Virus record (IMG/VR): IMGVR_UViG_3300047562_002151
Coordinates: 1 to 25,076 of that record
Strand: one strand, 5' to 3'
Origin: a virus
DNA length: 25,076 nt
The position numbers were made by a program, and so were the translations under genes. Position 1 is the first letter of the stretch; each line of letters begins with the position of its first letter. The notes under the pieces are model-generated. The model was not told the origin of the DNA. It saw only the letters and a program-made list of their open reading frames with translations, and searched no databases. Below are positions 8,228 through 17,104 of this stretch, piece after piece.

Positions 8228-9396
8228 TCTACACAATTTACCCGAAGTTTGATACTACTATCTATGAAAAGACAGAATCCCTAAATACGGGAACTGATCA
8301 AATACTTGAGCTTTCACATGAGTTGGTTGGTTCGTCTTCTATTTACAACAGTCGAATTCTTATGAAGTTCGATATGACTGATATAGAGTCGAGAGTAAAC
8401 TCTGGAAAGATTGGGAGTGACGCTAGATATTACCTTCAGCTTAGAACCGCCGAAGTTAGAGAGATACCACAAGAGTACACCGTGTATGCGTATCCTGTGA
8501 GCGGTACATGGGTAAATGGAACTGGAAAATATTTCAACACTCCAATAACAACAGATGGTGCTTCTTGGACATATCGTAGTTCAAAACAAGTTGGTAGACT
8601 TTGGGGTGTAACTGAAGTAACTGGCGGTATAAATTACGAGTGGGATGAAATATCCGAATCTTGGGTTGACGCTGATTTGATTTTTGGTGCTCTGTTTGCC
8701 AGTTCAACTGGATCCTACTTTACCAATGTGGGTGGTGGAACTTGGTGGACGTTTGAAAACACAGAATGTACGCAGTCATTTGCATACGAGTCATCTGATA
8801 TTTACATGGATGTTACATCTATTGTGAACAAGTGGATAACCGGTTCTGGTAGATTTGACAACGAGGGGTTCATACTGAAGTTTTCAACTGAATTGGAAGC
8901 TCTAAATCAATCGGTAACTAGTCTAAAGTTTTTTAGTGCAGATAGTAACACCATTTACGTGCCAAGACTACAAGCTGTATGGGATGACTCACAGTTTATC
9001 ACTGGTAGTCTTCCATCTGTGTCTCTGGAGGATGTTGTGGTCGGTGTAAGCTTGAAAAGATCCTATTCTGAAACAGAAAAGGCAAAGATAAGAGTCGATG
9101 CTTATACGAAGTATCCTCAGAAAACATACACAACACAATCGTATTACACTCAGAAGTATTATCTCCCATCTTCTTCATACTATGAGGTGAGAGATGCGAG
9201 TACGGATGAAGTAATAATACCATTCAACCTAACTGGTAGTAAAATAAGTTGTGATACTGAAGGTAACTATTTCAATTTGTGGATGAATTCTTTTCAACCA
9301 GAAAGATTTTACAGAGTCTTAGTTAGAGTCGATACTGATGGTGGGGATGTTTCCCAAATCTTTGATAACAACTATTACTTCAAGGTTTCAAGATGA
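8224..9396 (+). CDS. Baseplate-associated protein with DNRLRE (CBM96-like) domain
   Basis: The 390-residue product begins with a DNRLRE-type beta domain (residues about 1-258). DNRLRE modules are beta sandwiches related to carbohydrate-binding modules. The signature parts are FDTTIYEKTESLNTGTDQIL, the conserved SRILMKFDMTDIE, the strand ASWTYRSS, the YMDVTSIVNKWITGSG helix-strand with GFILKFS, and the closing IYVPRLQAVWDD. A second, C-terminal domain (about 270-390) is beta-rich, with YYEVRDASTDEVIIPFN, FQPERFYRVLVRVD and FDNNYYFKV, and is not assigned to a known family. The position right after gp6 suggests a wedge or peripheral baseplate component. Glycan binding is possible, but the fold may be purely structural here. 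The start overlaps the gp6 stop (ATGA), with GAGGG at 8212-8216. Confidence 0.7.
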   Translation: MIYTIYPKFDTTIYEKTESLNTGTDQILELSHELVGSSSIYNSRILMKFDMTDIESRVNSGKIGSDARYYLQLRTAEVREIPQEYTVYAYPVSGTWVNGTGKYFNTPITTDGASWTYRSSKQVGRLWGVTEVTGGINYEWDEISESWVDADLIFGALFASSTGSYFTNVGGGTWWTFENTECTQSFAYESSDIYMDVTSIVNKWITGSGRFDNEGFILKFSTELEALNQSVTSLKFFSADSNTIYVPRLQAVWDDSQFITGSLPSVSLEDVVVGVSLKRSYSETEKAKIRVDAYTKYPQKTYTTQSYYTQKYYLPSSSYYEVRDASTDEVIIPFNLTGSKISCDTEGNYFNLWMNSFQPERFYRVLVRVDTDGGDVSQIFDNNYYFKVSR

Positions 9397-11162
9397 TTCG
9401 AATAGAACAGTTTTTGTTTGAAAACGGAATTGAAAGGACTCAAGCTGAGGCCTTGATAGCACAGTTTCCGACGCTCCAATTTCCAACCGCTCAGGAATTT
9501 ATAGACTACTTTGAATCACAAAACATTACACTCACATACGAAACTAAGTTGGGTGTGAATCGTGAAGTATTTCAACCAAAGGATGAGTTATTACAAAAGT
9601 TCAAAGATTTCAAATCTTCAACTGACTACGATTATGTCAAAAAGTACATAGCTGAGCAGAGGAGAATTCAAGCTGCTATAGATAGTGGTGACATAGTAAG
9701 ATCATCTAATCTTTTGGAAGGAATTACAAACCAACCTTTAGACCCATTTTTCAATTTCATAGTTAGAAAAATGCTAACAGGAAGTGAAACTGGAGTCTTA
9801 CCATCAGAATCCTTACGTTCACTACTAGATGAACTAACTAAAAAAACACAACAAGATATAGACACAACTGTTGGTGTTAGTCGAGATGAGTTGGGTCGTA
9901 TAATTTCATTTGATAACTACCTTAGAAATAAAGGTGTTGTGAAAGTTGAATTGTTGGATGAGCGGTTTGCTATTGAATCTTTCAATTATGTTGTTGATAA
10001 GAAGTTCGACCAACTTGAAAATGCTATTACTGCTGAAAAAAATGTTCTACGTCGTGCAGCAGAGTTTGACACTCTATTTCCAGTTGATGCAACAGGCGAT
10101 GGCGTTATTGATAATGCAGATTTCATTGAGAATCTCAAAAACCTAATTATATCCGATTCCAATAGTCTACCTGCGTTACAGGCCAAATTACAATCTTTAG
10201 AAGTTGATTTAGGCAATCTGAATTCACTTGTGTCACTAAAAGACGAGAATATAAGTGACTTGAATCGCATAATAGAAGAACTTTCTTTACAGAGAAATCT
10301 TATCGTTGATGAAAGCATTGTAAAAGATGAAACGATCATTGCACTAAATGAAGTTATAGATGCAACACTTGCTGAATTGGAAGATAAAGTTTCACAACAA
10401 CTTACAAATACAACTGATGCTTTTGATGCACTTGCTACACAAATTGAGGCACAAGCTAAAAAGTCGGAGGAAGCTTCCACTAAACAATTAGCTGCCTTTG
10501 AAAAGGCTGTAAGTGGTCTAGCAGATTCTCTAAAACCGACGGAACCTGAGCCAGATCCAGAAAATCCAGCGGCAGAAGTCATAAAGCAAATCTTAGACAA
10601 ATGGGATAAGATAACTGTTATATCAGAAACAACATACACTAAGTTTGTCAGGGTTTTGGACATACTTGGTGCAAAGAAGCCAACAAAATCAACTTATGTA
10701 TTTATTCCACCTGCAAAGGGTAATCCATTCAATCCATCTGAAGAGATAAAACAACATCTGAAGTGGAATAATGAATTGAAACCACAGATAAAGAGTATAG
10801 TTGCTGGTATATCGGATAAAGCGGCTGCCGAAGAAGTTTTGAGAAACGTAAATGATATTCTAAATGATGTGAACGGAAGTCTAAACAACAATGGTATGTA
10901 TGACACTATAGTTGCTGCGTTAGATGCTTGGGTTGAAGACCAAGCAAAAGTCCGTGGATTTGCAACATCTGTCATAAGAAAGATAGCATTGGAAGTCGGA
11001 TCCAAGTTTCCAGCCACAAATGATTTGGGTGGCAGTAGATCGTTAGCATTTCAAGCGGCCACTGGTATAAAAACAAGACTAAGTAGGGATCAAGATCAAC
11101 TAATAAACATACTGACTATACTAGATGAAATCAAGAATAATGGTGCAGCATTCGGGTGGTAA
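9393..11162 (+). CDS. Coiled-coil tail/baseplate protein with a single dockerin/EF-hand-like calcium loop
   Basis: The 589-residue product overlaps the preceding stop (ATGA) and has AAGG at 9382-9385. Residues 1-225 are mainly helical and unrecognised. Residues 232-243 (DATGDGVIDNAD) fit a calcium-binding loop of the dockerin/EF-hand type, with acidic or Thr ligands at loop positions 1, 3, 5, 9 and 12, followed by helix FIENLKNLI. Residues about 260-386 form a long coiled coil (heptad-like Leu/Ile spacing, for example LQAKLQSLEVDLGNLNSLV) ending in an acidic Pro-rich hinge (PTEPEPDPENP). Residues 390-589 are a second helical region. No enzyme motif is seen. Its place among wedge genes and its extended shape suggest an elongated structural protein. 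It is not recognisable as a specific T4 gene product. Confidence 0.65.
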   Translation: MIRIEQFLFENGIERTQAEALIAQFPTLQFPTAQEFIDYFESQNITLTYETKLGVNREVFQPKDELLQKFKDFKSSTDYDYVKKYIAEQRRIQAAIDSGDIVRSSNLLEGITNQPLDPFFNFIVRKMLTGSETGVLPSESLRSLLDELTKKTQQDIDTTVGVSRDELGRIISFDNYLRNKGVVKVELLDERFAIESFNYVVDKKFDQLENAITAEKNVLRRAAEFDTLFPVDATGDGVIDNADFIENLKNLIISDSNSLPALQAKLQSLEVDLGNLNSLVSLKDENISDLNRIIEELSLQRNLIVDESIVKDETIIALNEVIDATLAELEDKVSQQLTNTTDAFDALATQIEAQAKKSEEASTKQLAAFEKAVSGLADSLKPTEPEPDPENPAAEVIKQILDKWDKITVISETTYTKFVRVLDILGAKKPTKSTYVFIPPAKGNPFNPSEEIKQHLKWNNELKPQIKSIVAGISDKAAAEEVLRNVNDILNDVNGSLNNNGMYDTIVAALDAWVEDQAKVRGFATSVIRKIALEVGSKFPATNDLGGSRSLAFQAATGIKTRLSRDQDQLINILTILDEIKNNGAAFGW

Positions 11163-11166
11163 ATAA

Positions 11167-14100
11167 ATGGCAAACTTTGAATACAAGAACATAAACGAGA
11201 TAATCGCAGATAACAATCCAAAGAGGGGAATTACATTTCCACTTGAAGATCTTGCATTATTAGAAAAGCGAACGATCGTACCAGAATTTGATCCGAGTGT
11301 TATAGATCCAGTTACTGGAAAGAATTCATTCAATGTAGAACTCCATGTATTTTTACGAAACTTGTTTTACGTAAAATCAGCATACAACATTGATACGTAT
11401 TCTTTAGTTGATGGTAAAGACTATCCAAGTTTGTCATTACAGATTCACAGAGATCTTGAAAATCTAAGTGTTCCACCAACTGAATACAAAGTTGTTTACA
11501 ACTTCTTACGTGACTTTATAGGATCATATGATTCTAAAGACAAGATGTTTATATCCGAAATATCTGACGATAGAACGGAGCTAAAACTTTCACTTACGAA
11601 TCCAAACTCTGAACAAGGGGTTGCTCAACTTGCTAGATTTGTCCTTGAGAATCTGAAACCGAAAACCTTTATACCACCAATAGTCTTGAATTTTGGAGAA
11701 AACAAGCTTGTTGATGTTATAAACGTTACATCAGATGGCGACCCATTCTCATTCTATGTAAAACTATACGAACCACTTAGTCCAGACTTAGACATTTTCT
11801 TTACGTGTTGGGTTGCCGTTAGGTTGATGAAACCGTACATTGACACGGTAAACATTTTACCCGATCAATTTGAGCCAGAGATTCCATTTATAAAGGGGCC
11901 GAATTTTGAGGTAGATTATGATTACTGGACTACATCGGATACCGAATATAAGTCATGGACGGAAATCCTTAGTGAAAATGTTCAGACATCTGAACAACTG
12001 ATAAACCGATATATTTCAGGTTCGAGTTTACCAGTTACACTGAATGTGGATTATACAGACTTCAAGAACTTTGTCTATTATTCTAATGCAAGAGATCGTG
12101 TTGACAACTTTGCATATAAAATGGAACTCATTGAGTTCTATAAAACTGAACTCAATACACTTTCTACTGTAACTGGATCTGTTGCAACAAACCGTATAAA
12201 GATTCAGTTACTGAAGGATAAGGTTATAAGTGGATTTGATGGATTTGAAAAATATCTATACTATAACTCAACTGGTAGTTACAACTACACTTATCAAATA
12301 AGTGCGTCAATAGTACCTTATCCAAAATACGAACTTGATGTAACTGCTAGTGTCTATGACATAGCTACGAAGGAAGGAAAATTCAATTTCTATTCATACA
12401 CATCTTCTTTCGTAGAAAATTGGTTGGACTCACTTCTTGAGTATGCAACAGACTATGATGCAAAAAATTACACAGCGTTAGCAAAGGCACTACCAGATCA
12501 TATCAGAGAAGATAGTGATAACGACCAGGCCGTAACGTTCGTCAATATGTTAGGTCAACACTTTGATATTATGTATCTGTACACGGATCACATTTTGAAG
12601 AAGAACCTAAGAATGGAACATCCAAATGATGGTATTTCACAGGATCTTATATTTGACGCAACAAGAAACTTAGGTTGGACGTTATCACATGGAACTCAGA
12701 CAAAAGATTTATGGGAATATGCACTTGGTATAAGTGGTAGTACCGAACCAATATGGACTGGAAAAACAACCATAAACAAGTACCTTGCTAAATCATACGA
12801 AGAGAGAACAAAAGAAGTGTGGAGGCGTATTTTCAATAATCTTCCATACATCTACAAGACAAAAGGAACTGCCCGTGGTATAAAAGCACTTCTTGCTGCT
12901 TATGGTATACCACAGACTATTCTAACTATTCGTGAATTTGGTGGGCCGGATAACGCAGACTTGGGAATAATTCCAAGAGCAGAGTGGGAAAAACACACGT
13001 ACTATCTAAATCTACGTGGTTCTTTACCAACACCAACCACTGCAAGTTATGTTAGTATTCCGTGGGAAAAGGTCACAAGTCCAACGGGTGCATGGCAGTA
13101 TCCAGACACCCTGACATTCCGTTGGAAAATGGAACCAGAGAGTAGATATGCCTACACAGGCAATTCAACACAGACCCTGCTTCAGAAGCAGTCGGGAAGT
13201 CGAGTGGATTGGTTTGTAACAATGGACAAAAATTCAGGAACCGATCTTGGTAAAGGTACATTGGCTTTTTGGATAGGTGATGGAACAACATATACTTCGG
13301 CGTCATTCTACGATCAGTATTTCTATGATGATGTACCAATAAGTCTCATGATCCGTAGAAATCTGAGTAATGATTTGACTGCATCAAATCAGACCTATGA
13401 TGTTTTTGTAAAAACAGCGAAGTATGGCAAACTTGTAATAGAACAATCTGCCAGTATTTCTATAAACGGAACAACCAGTGGTAGTTACAATCAGGCGTGG
13501 GTATCAGATGGAAATCTGTATATCGGATCTGGATCTAATATTCAAACTGATAACATCTTATCGGGTTCAATTTTCGAATTGAGATATTGGTCTTCTCCAC
13601 TTGAAGAAAGTTCTTTCAATAATCACGTTATTGCTCCAAGAGCATACAACGGAAATAGTTCAACATCTTCGTTCTATGATCTACAAGCTCAATTCAAGTT
13701 TTGGCAGGAGTTTGATACTACACTGACTTCAAGTATAGCTAGTTCACACCCCAATCAAACACTGAGTAGTTTCTACTCGTCTCCAAAAACCGCATCTCTA
13801 ATTGGATTCAATTATGATGCTTTCGAGTCGATAACTGAAACCTACAACATGGAAGTTGCAACGGTAGGAAACAATACACCTTTCGCTGAAAAAGTTCGTT
13901 TAGACTCTGGATCATTGCTTGGTGGGTTAGACCCCAATTACTCATCCGAGGTATCTAGATTTGATAAGTTCTCGGTTGACTCAAATAAGCTCATGGTAGC
14001 ATTTTCGCCTCAGAGTATAATAAATGAAGACATCTACGAGGCAATAGGTTACACTTCAATAGATGACTACTTTGGTGAGTATTCCAATATAGACAAAGAT

Positions 14101-15195
14101 GAATATCCAAGACTAAAGTGGTTTGCGAGAGAGTACTGGCAAAAATACCCGAATAAAAATGACTTTACGGCTTACATTCGTCTAATATCACAATTTGACT
14201 TTAGTATCTTTGATCAAATTCGCCAAACTTTACCAGCCCGTGTAAACGAGATTCTTGGTATAGTTGTTGAACCAAATATCTTGGAGAGATCAAAAGTTCG
14301 TTTGGTGAGGAATTTTAGCGGGGTATCTGAAACAGTAACTAGAACAAACGAGATTAGTTCGTCTGGTACTCCAAGTGCCACCGTATCTTCTAAAAGAGCC
14401 ACTATCCTGATTGGCTTTGAGAATGAAAGTTCTTATCAAGAAATCGATGGTGAAACCGATATAGCTATACAGTTTGAAGGATCACAGGATATAAATGTTG
14501 CTGGAGACTATGACACTGTAGTTATTCCAACTGGATTTGCAAGACAGTATAAGTTAGAAATAACAAGTTCTCGTGGTACGGGATTTGCAAATTTTGTACG
14601 TAATACTTTTGTTCCTTACAAAACGACCATAACTACAACTACAGGTTCTATAAATTCGTTGCTTACAACTTACACCAGTTTGATTCAAAACAGGACATAT
14701 GGTAGAGTTTTCGGAAGTATTTCATCTGGAGTCGGCACTGGAGTCTCGACTATATTTGGTGTTGTTGATACTGCATTCACCAATACGTTTGAAAGAGAAA
14801 ACGTATTTTACTCTGAAGGAAGTCCAGATATAGGATTTGGTTCGGGTTGGATTGTTCAGAGAAATGACTCAGGTAAGTCTCAAGCTGTATTTGAATCAAC
14901 ACAATCTTTTAGACGTGATAGTTATTACAGTGAGTACGTTTTTGCTTACACCAGTAGCAAAGATATGGATGAACGAAATTACTTCTCGTATACATTTACA
15001 AGTGCAAGTTTTGAGAATCCACATAACTTACCAAAACCAATACGAGACCATCGCTTTGATGGGTGTAAATTGAGTGGGCCGGATATAAATGTAGATTCAA
15101 GTGAATCTCCAGACGGTAAGCCAGTAGTAGAAGTATTTATAGTAGATCCTAATCAGATAAACTTGAATCAAAATTTCACAAATAGTGGAATATGA
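11167..15195 (+). CDS. Very large baseplate wedge protein, gpI / gp7-like, with embedded LamG-like lectin domain
   Basis: The 1342-residue product starts 5 bases after the coiled-coil gene. Residues about 559-583 hold a tail protein I-type signature, LPYIYKTKGTARGIKALLAA then YGIP, followed by ILTIREFG. The helical region before it (LLEYATDYDAKNYTALAKAL onwards) fits the same family. In P2-like tails gpI partners gpJ; the T4 counterpart of that wedge subunit is gp7 (1032 residues), so this is probably the wedge backbone. Residues about 649-829 resemble a LamG/concanavalin A-like sandwich: TLTFRWKMEPES, ISLMIRRNLS, GNLYIGSGS and the closing GSIFELRYWSSPLEESSF. A third conserved-looking region near 930-1055 contains WFAREYWQKYPNKNDF and LPARVNEILGIVVEPNILER. 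The C-terminal 280 residues are Ser/Thr-rich beta. The lectin call rests on pattern only. Confidence 0.72.
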   Translation: MANFEYKNINEIIADNNPKRGITFPLEDLALLEKRTIVPEFDPSVIDPVTGKNSFNVELHVFLRNLFYVKSAYNIDTYSLVDGKDYPSLSLQIHRDLENLSVPPTEYKVVYNFLRDFIGSYDSKDKMFISEISDDRTELKLSLTNPNSEQGVAQLARFVLENLKPKTFIPPIVLNFGENKLVDVINVTSDGDPFSFYVKLYEPLSPDLDIFFTCWVAVRLMKPYIDTVNILPDQFEPEIPFIKGPNFEVDYDYWTTSDTEYKSWTEILSENVQTSEQLINRYISGSSLPVTLNVDYTDFKNFVYYSNARDRVDNFAYKMELIEFYKTELNTLSTVTGSVATNRIKIQLLKDKVISGFDGFEKYLYYNSTGSYNYTYQISASIVPYPKYELDVTASVYDIATKEGKFNFYSYTSSFVENWLDSLLEYATDYDAKNYTALAKALPDHIREDSDNDQAVTFVNMLGQHFDIMYLYTDHILKKNLRMEHPNDGISQDLIFDATRNLGWTLSHGTQTKDLWEYALGISGSTEPIWTGKTTINKYLAKSYEERTKEVWRRIFNNLPYIYKTKGTARGIKALLAAYGIPQTILTIREFGGPDNADLGIIPRAEWEKHTYYLNLRGSLPTPTTASYVSIPWEKVTSPTGAWQYPDTLTFRWKMEPESRYAYTGNSTQTLLQKQSGSRVDWFVTMDKNSGTDLGKGTLAFWIGDGTTYTSASFYDQYFYDDVPISLMIRRNLSNDLTASNQTYDVFVKTAKYGKLVIEQSASISINGTTSGSYNQAWVSDGNLYIGSGSNIQTDNILSGSIFELRYWSSPLEESSFNNHVIAPRAYNGNSSTSSFYDLQAQFKFWQEFDTTLTSSIASSHPNQTLSSFYSSPKTASLIGFNYDAFESITETYNMEVATVGNNTPFAEKVRLDSGSLLGGLDPNYSSEVSRFDKFSVDSNKLMVAFSPQSIINEDIYEAIGYTSIDDYFGEYSNIDKDEYPRLKWFAREYWQKYPNKNDFTAYIRLISQFDFSIFDQIRQTLPARVNEILGIVVEPNILERSKVRLVRNFSGVSETVTRTNEISSSGTPSATVSSKRATILIGFENESSYQEIDGETDIAIQFEGSQDINVAGDYDTVVIPTGFARQYKLEITSSRGTGFANFVRNTFVPYKTTITTTTGSINSLLTTYTSLIQNRTYGRVFGSISSGVGTGVSTIFGVVDTAFTNTFERENVFYSEGSPDIGFGSGWIVQRNDSGKSQAVFESTQSFRRDSYYSEYVFAYTSSKDMDERNYFSYTFTSASFENPHNLPKPIRDHRFDGCKLSGPDINVDSSESPDGKPVVEVFIVDPNQINLNQNFTNSGI

Positions 15196-15208
15196 AAAAC
15201 AAAAAAAC

Positions 15209-15236
15209 TTGATATTTATATGAGTAACAGTATATT
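15209..15236 (+). promoter_or_regulatory. Candidate sigma70-like promoter in the 59-base gap
   Basis: TTGATA (15209-15214) and TATATT (15231-15236) each match the bacterial consensus at five of six bases and are separated by 16 bases. This is the largest gap in the window, after an A-rich run at 15196-15207. A start site 6-7 bases downstream would fall in the ribosome binding site, which argues against simple use. No T4-type late promoter (TATAAATA) is seen on this strand. Low confidence. Confidence 0.25.
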
Positions 15237-15240
15237 CAAC

Positions 15241-15246
15241 AAGGAG
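15241..15246 (+). promoter_or_regulatory. Strong Shine-Dalgarno site
   Basis: AAGGAG lies 8 bases before the ATG at 15255. Most genes downstream lack a comparable site, so this gene is probably translated more efficiently than its neighbours. Confidence 0.7.
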
Positions 15247-15254
15247 TAACAACA

Positions 15255-15950
15255 ATGGGTTATTTAGACAATTCCTCAATTACAGTGGACGCTATCCTTA
15301 CGAAAAAAGGACGTGAGCTTTTAGCAAAAGGAAGACAAAACTTCTCTATTACACAATTTGCTTTGGCAGACGACGAAGTAGATTACGATCTATGGAATCC
15401 AGCACACCCACTCGGTTCTGATTATTATGGTGTTGTAATCGAAAGTATGCCGGTAACAGAGGCAGTACCTGATGAAACTCAATCCATGAAGTATAAGCTA
15501 ATTACCCTGCCTAAGGGTACGACTGCTATTCCATTTGTAACAGTTGGTAGTACATCTATTACTGTGAACGCAACAGATGCTTCGAGTATTGAACCTAACA
15601 TTGTACCGGAAACTCGTTACAAGGGTGGTAACAACATAAACGAATCAAGTTTGAATGCTACACTTGGTTACACCGCAACACTTCTTGACAGTACATACTT
15701 TACACTAAAGGTTGCTAATGGTGGTCAAATTGCAGGACTTTCTTCTGCTCCACAGGCTTCAATGGCTGGTGATGCAGAGACAGCGAACTCTGTCTCGGTT
15801 GTTGGTAAAACTTTCCGTGTTGAGCCAAATAGTCAGGCAAGACTTATTGCTACACAAAAGACAACAAAGGTTATCATCACAGCAAATGAAACTGGCGGAC
15901 GTATCGTAATCGACGTTACGGTAACACCACCAACTCAAACTGCACCATAA
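15255..15950 (+). CDS. Virion structural protein with tail-collar-like N-terminus and Ig-like C-terminus
   Basis: The 231-residue product begins MGYLDNSSITVDAILTKKGR, then ELLAKGRQNFSITQFALADD. This resembles the start of phage tail-collar/fibre N-terminal domains (compare P2 gpH-like T-x2-G-x3-LA...I-x3-A-x-GD), which dock fibres on the baseplate; the likeness is by eye. A middle stretch MKYKLITLPKGTTAIPFVTV is beta-rich. The C-terminal half (about 160-231) looks like a small Ig-like sandwich: SVVGKTFRVEPNSQARLIAT, then VIITANETGGRIVIDVTV. It has the second strong ribosome binding site in the window and is flanked by the largest gaps (59 and 42 bases), so it may be made in higher amounts. 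A connector or decoration protein for the paralogous array downstream is plausible but unproven. Confidence 0.65.
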   Translation: MGYLDNSSITVDAILTKKGRELLAKGRQNFSITQFALADDEVDYDLWNPAHPLGSDYYGVVIESMPVTEAVPDETQSMKYKLITLPKGTTAIPFVTVGSTSITVNATDASSIEPNIVPETRYKGGNNINESSLNATLGYTATLLDSTYFTLKVANGGQIAGLSSAPQASMAGDAETANSVSVVGKTFRVEPNSQARLIATQKTTKVIITANETGGRIVIDVTVTPPTQTAP

Positions 15951-15992
15951 GTCACGACTGTTATAGATTCAACTAAATGATAGGAACAAAAT

Positions 15993-17099
15993 ATGGCGAA
16001 TAATTCAAGAATTTTTAGACCTGTTCAAAGACCACTAGATCAATCTGGAATGCCGATGACGGCAGCTGAAAAGGTAATCGAAACCCGTGGACTATGGTCG
16101 GCTGGAACAGGTGAATTATTGACTTTCTTCACAAGTTCAACCCAGACTACTTCATCTCGTGAATATTACTATGCTGTATGGAGTTCTGCTTCTTTAGATT
16201 GTGAAGATGCTCAAGTGTTTTCCGTTGCATATGGACACTATGCTGGATCGGGTTCACTATCACAAGGTGGGGAGGCAAGTGATACACCATCGAAAGCTAT
16301 CTATTCACAGTATAGACTACTTTGTTTAGAACCGACTCAAACTTTGTTTAGTTTGGGTGATGAAGCTGCAACAACACTTTATGATTTTTATGCTATCAAC
16401 TTCAACAGAAGTAAAGTCGGTGATAAAATTGACTTGGGTAATTTTGAACTATGTCTAGCCGAACTTAGTGGTAGTGGGAAGATAAATTCAGCACACACTG
16501 GAAGTGCAGTTGAAGTTTCAGGTTCTAATCCAAAGATTATCAAGCTTATTGATGATTCTGCAGATAAGACTGACGCTTTGGGTTATAATGGTATACCTTC
16601 TCCTGTTAGAAATCTTGTAAGTGGTAGTTTAGCTGATGGTGTACACAATCCATCTGCCCCACACTATTACGGACTTGTTTATGCTGACCTCGGAACAATT
16701 ATTGTCTCTGCTGATGTGTTGAACATCTCCGCGTCATTCAATACCGTTAGTGGTAGTAACATCGCTGGTGACAACTCATTCAAGTTATTCACATCTATAA
16801 GTGGATCTGCAACAAAAGACTTTGGATTTACAGCTAGAGCCGTTGATGTAAAACAACAAGATTTTTACTTCGTAAGAATATCCAATACTGAATTCAACTA
16901 CAGTAATAATCCTACATATGTAAGTGGTAGTTCCGCCGTTGTTGCTAATACAAGCTTCACAAATGAACCGATCACATACATAACATCTATCGGACTTTAC
17001 AATGACAGTGGTGATCTGCTTGCTATCGCAAAAATGAGTAAACCACTTCAAAAATCATTCAATAGTGAATTATCAGTTACTGTGAAATTAGAGTACTAA
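15993..17099 (+). CDS. Tail surface protein A: minimal form of the five-member paralogous family
   Basis: The 368-residue product is almost entirely one module (residues about 30-368), after a short Arg/Pro-containing lead. Module landmarks, in order: ETRGLW; SREYYYAVW; FSVAYGHYAGSGS; AIYSQYRLL; KIDLGNFELCLAEL; IIKLIDDSADKTDAL; YYGLVYADLGTIIVS; FNTVSGSNIAGDNSFKLF; FYFVRISNTEFNYSNNPTYV; ITYITSIGLYNDSGDLLAIA; and a last strand SVTVKLEY. The same order recurs in the next four genes. The protein is Ser/Gly/Thr-rich and beta-rich, with no signal peptide, no membrane segment and no enzyme motif. The last part (IGLYNDSGDLLAIA) recalls the IGLFDxxGDLIAV element of tail-collar fibre domains. It is probably a virion surface or adhesin component. 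AGGA at 15982-15985 has a 7-base spacer to the ATG. Confidence 0.7.
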   Translation: MANNSRIFRPVQRPLDQSGMPMTAAEKVIETRGLWSAGTGELLTFFTSSTQTTSSREYYYAVWSSASLDCEDAQVFSVAYGHYAGSGSLSQGGEASDTPSKAIYSQYRLLCLEPTQTLFSLGDEAATTLYDFYAINFNRSKVGDKIDLGNFELCLAELSGSGKINSAHTGSAVEVSGSNPKIIKLIDDSADKTDALGYNGIPSPVRNLVSGSLADGVHNPSAPHYYGLVYADLGTIIVSADVLNISASFNTVSGSNIAGDNSFKLFTSISGSATKDFGFTARAVDVKQQDFYFVRISNTEFNYSNNPTYVSGSSAVVANTSFTNEPITYITSIGLYNDSGDLLAIAKMSKPLQKSFNSELSVTVKLEY

Positions 17100-17104
17100 A
17101 AGTT

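Noticed and set aside
9986-10663. 225-codon open frame on the - strand
   Set aside because: It is antisense to the coiled-coil region; Ser/Ala/Phe/Leu-rich with no domain. It is a shadow of the Glu/Lys/Asp-rich coding strand.
15213-15220. TATTTATA, which reads TATAAATA (T4 late promoter core) on the - strand
   Set aside because: It points against all genes, and the same 8-mer also occurs inside genes (near 6273 and 23506), as expected by chance in AT-rich DNA.
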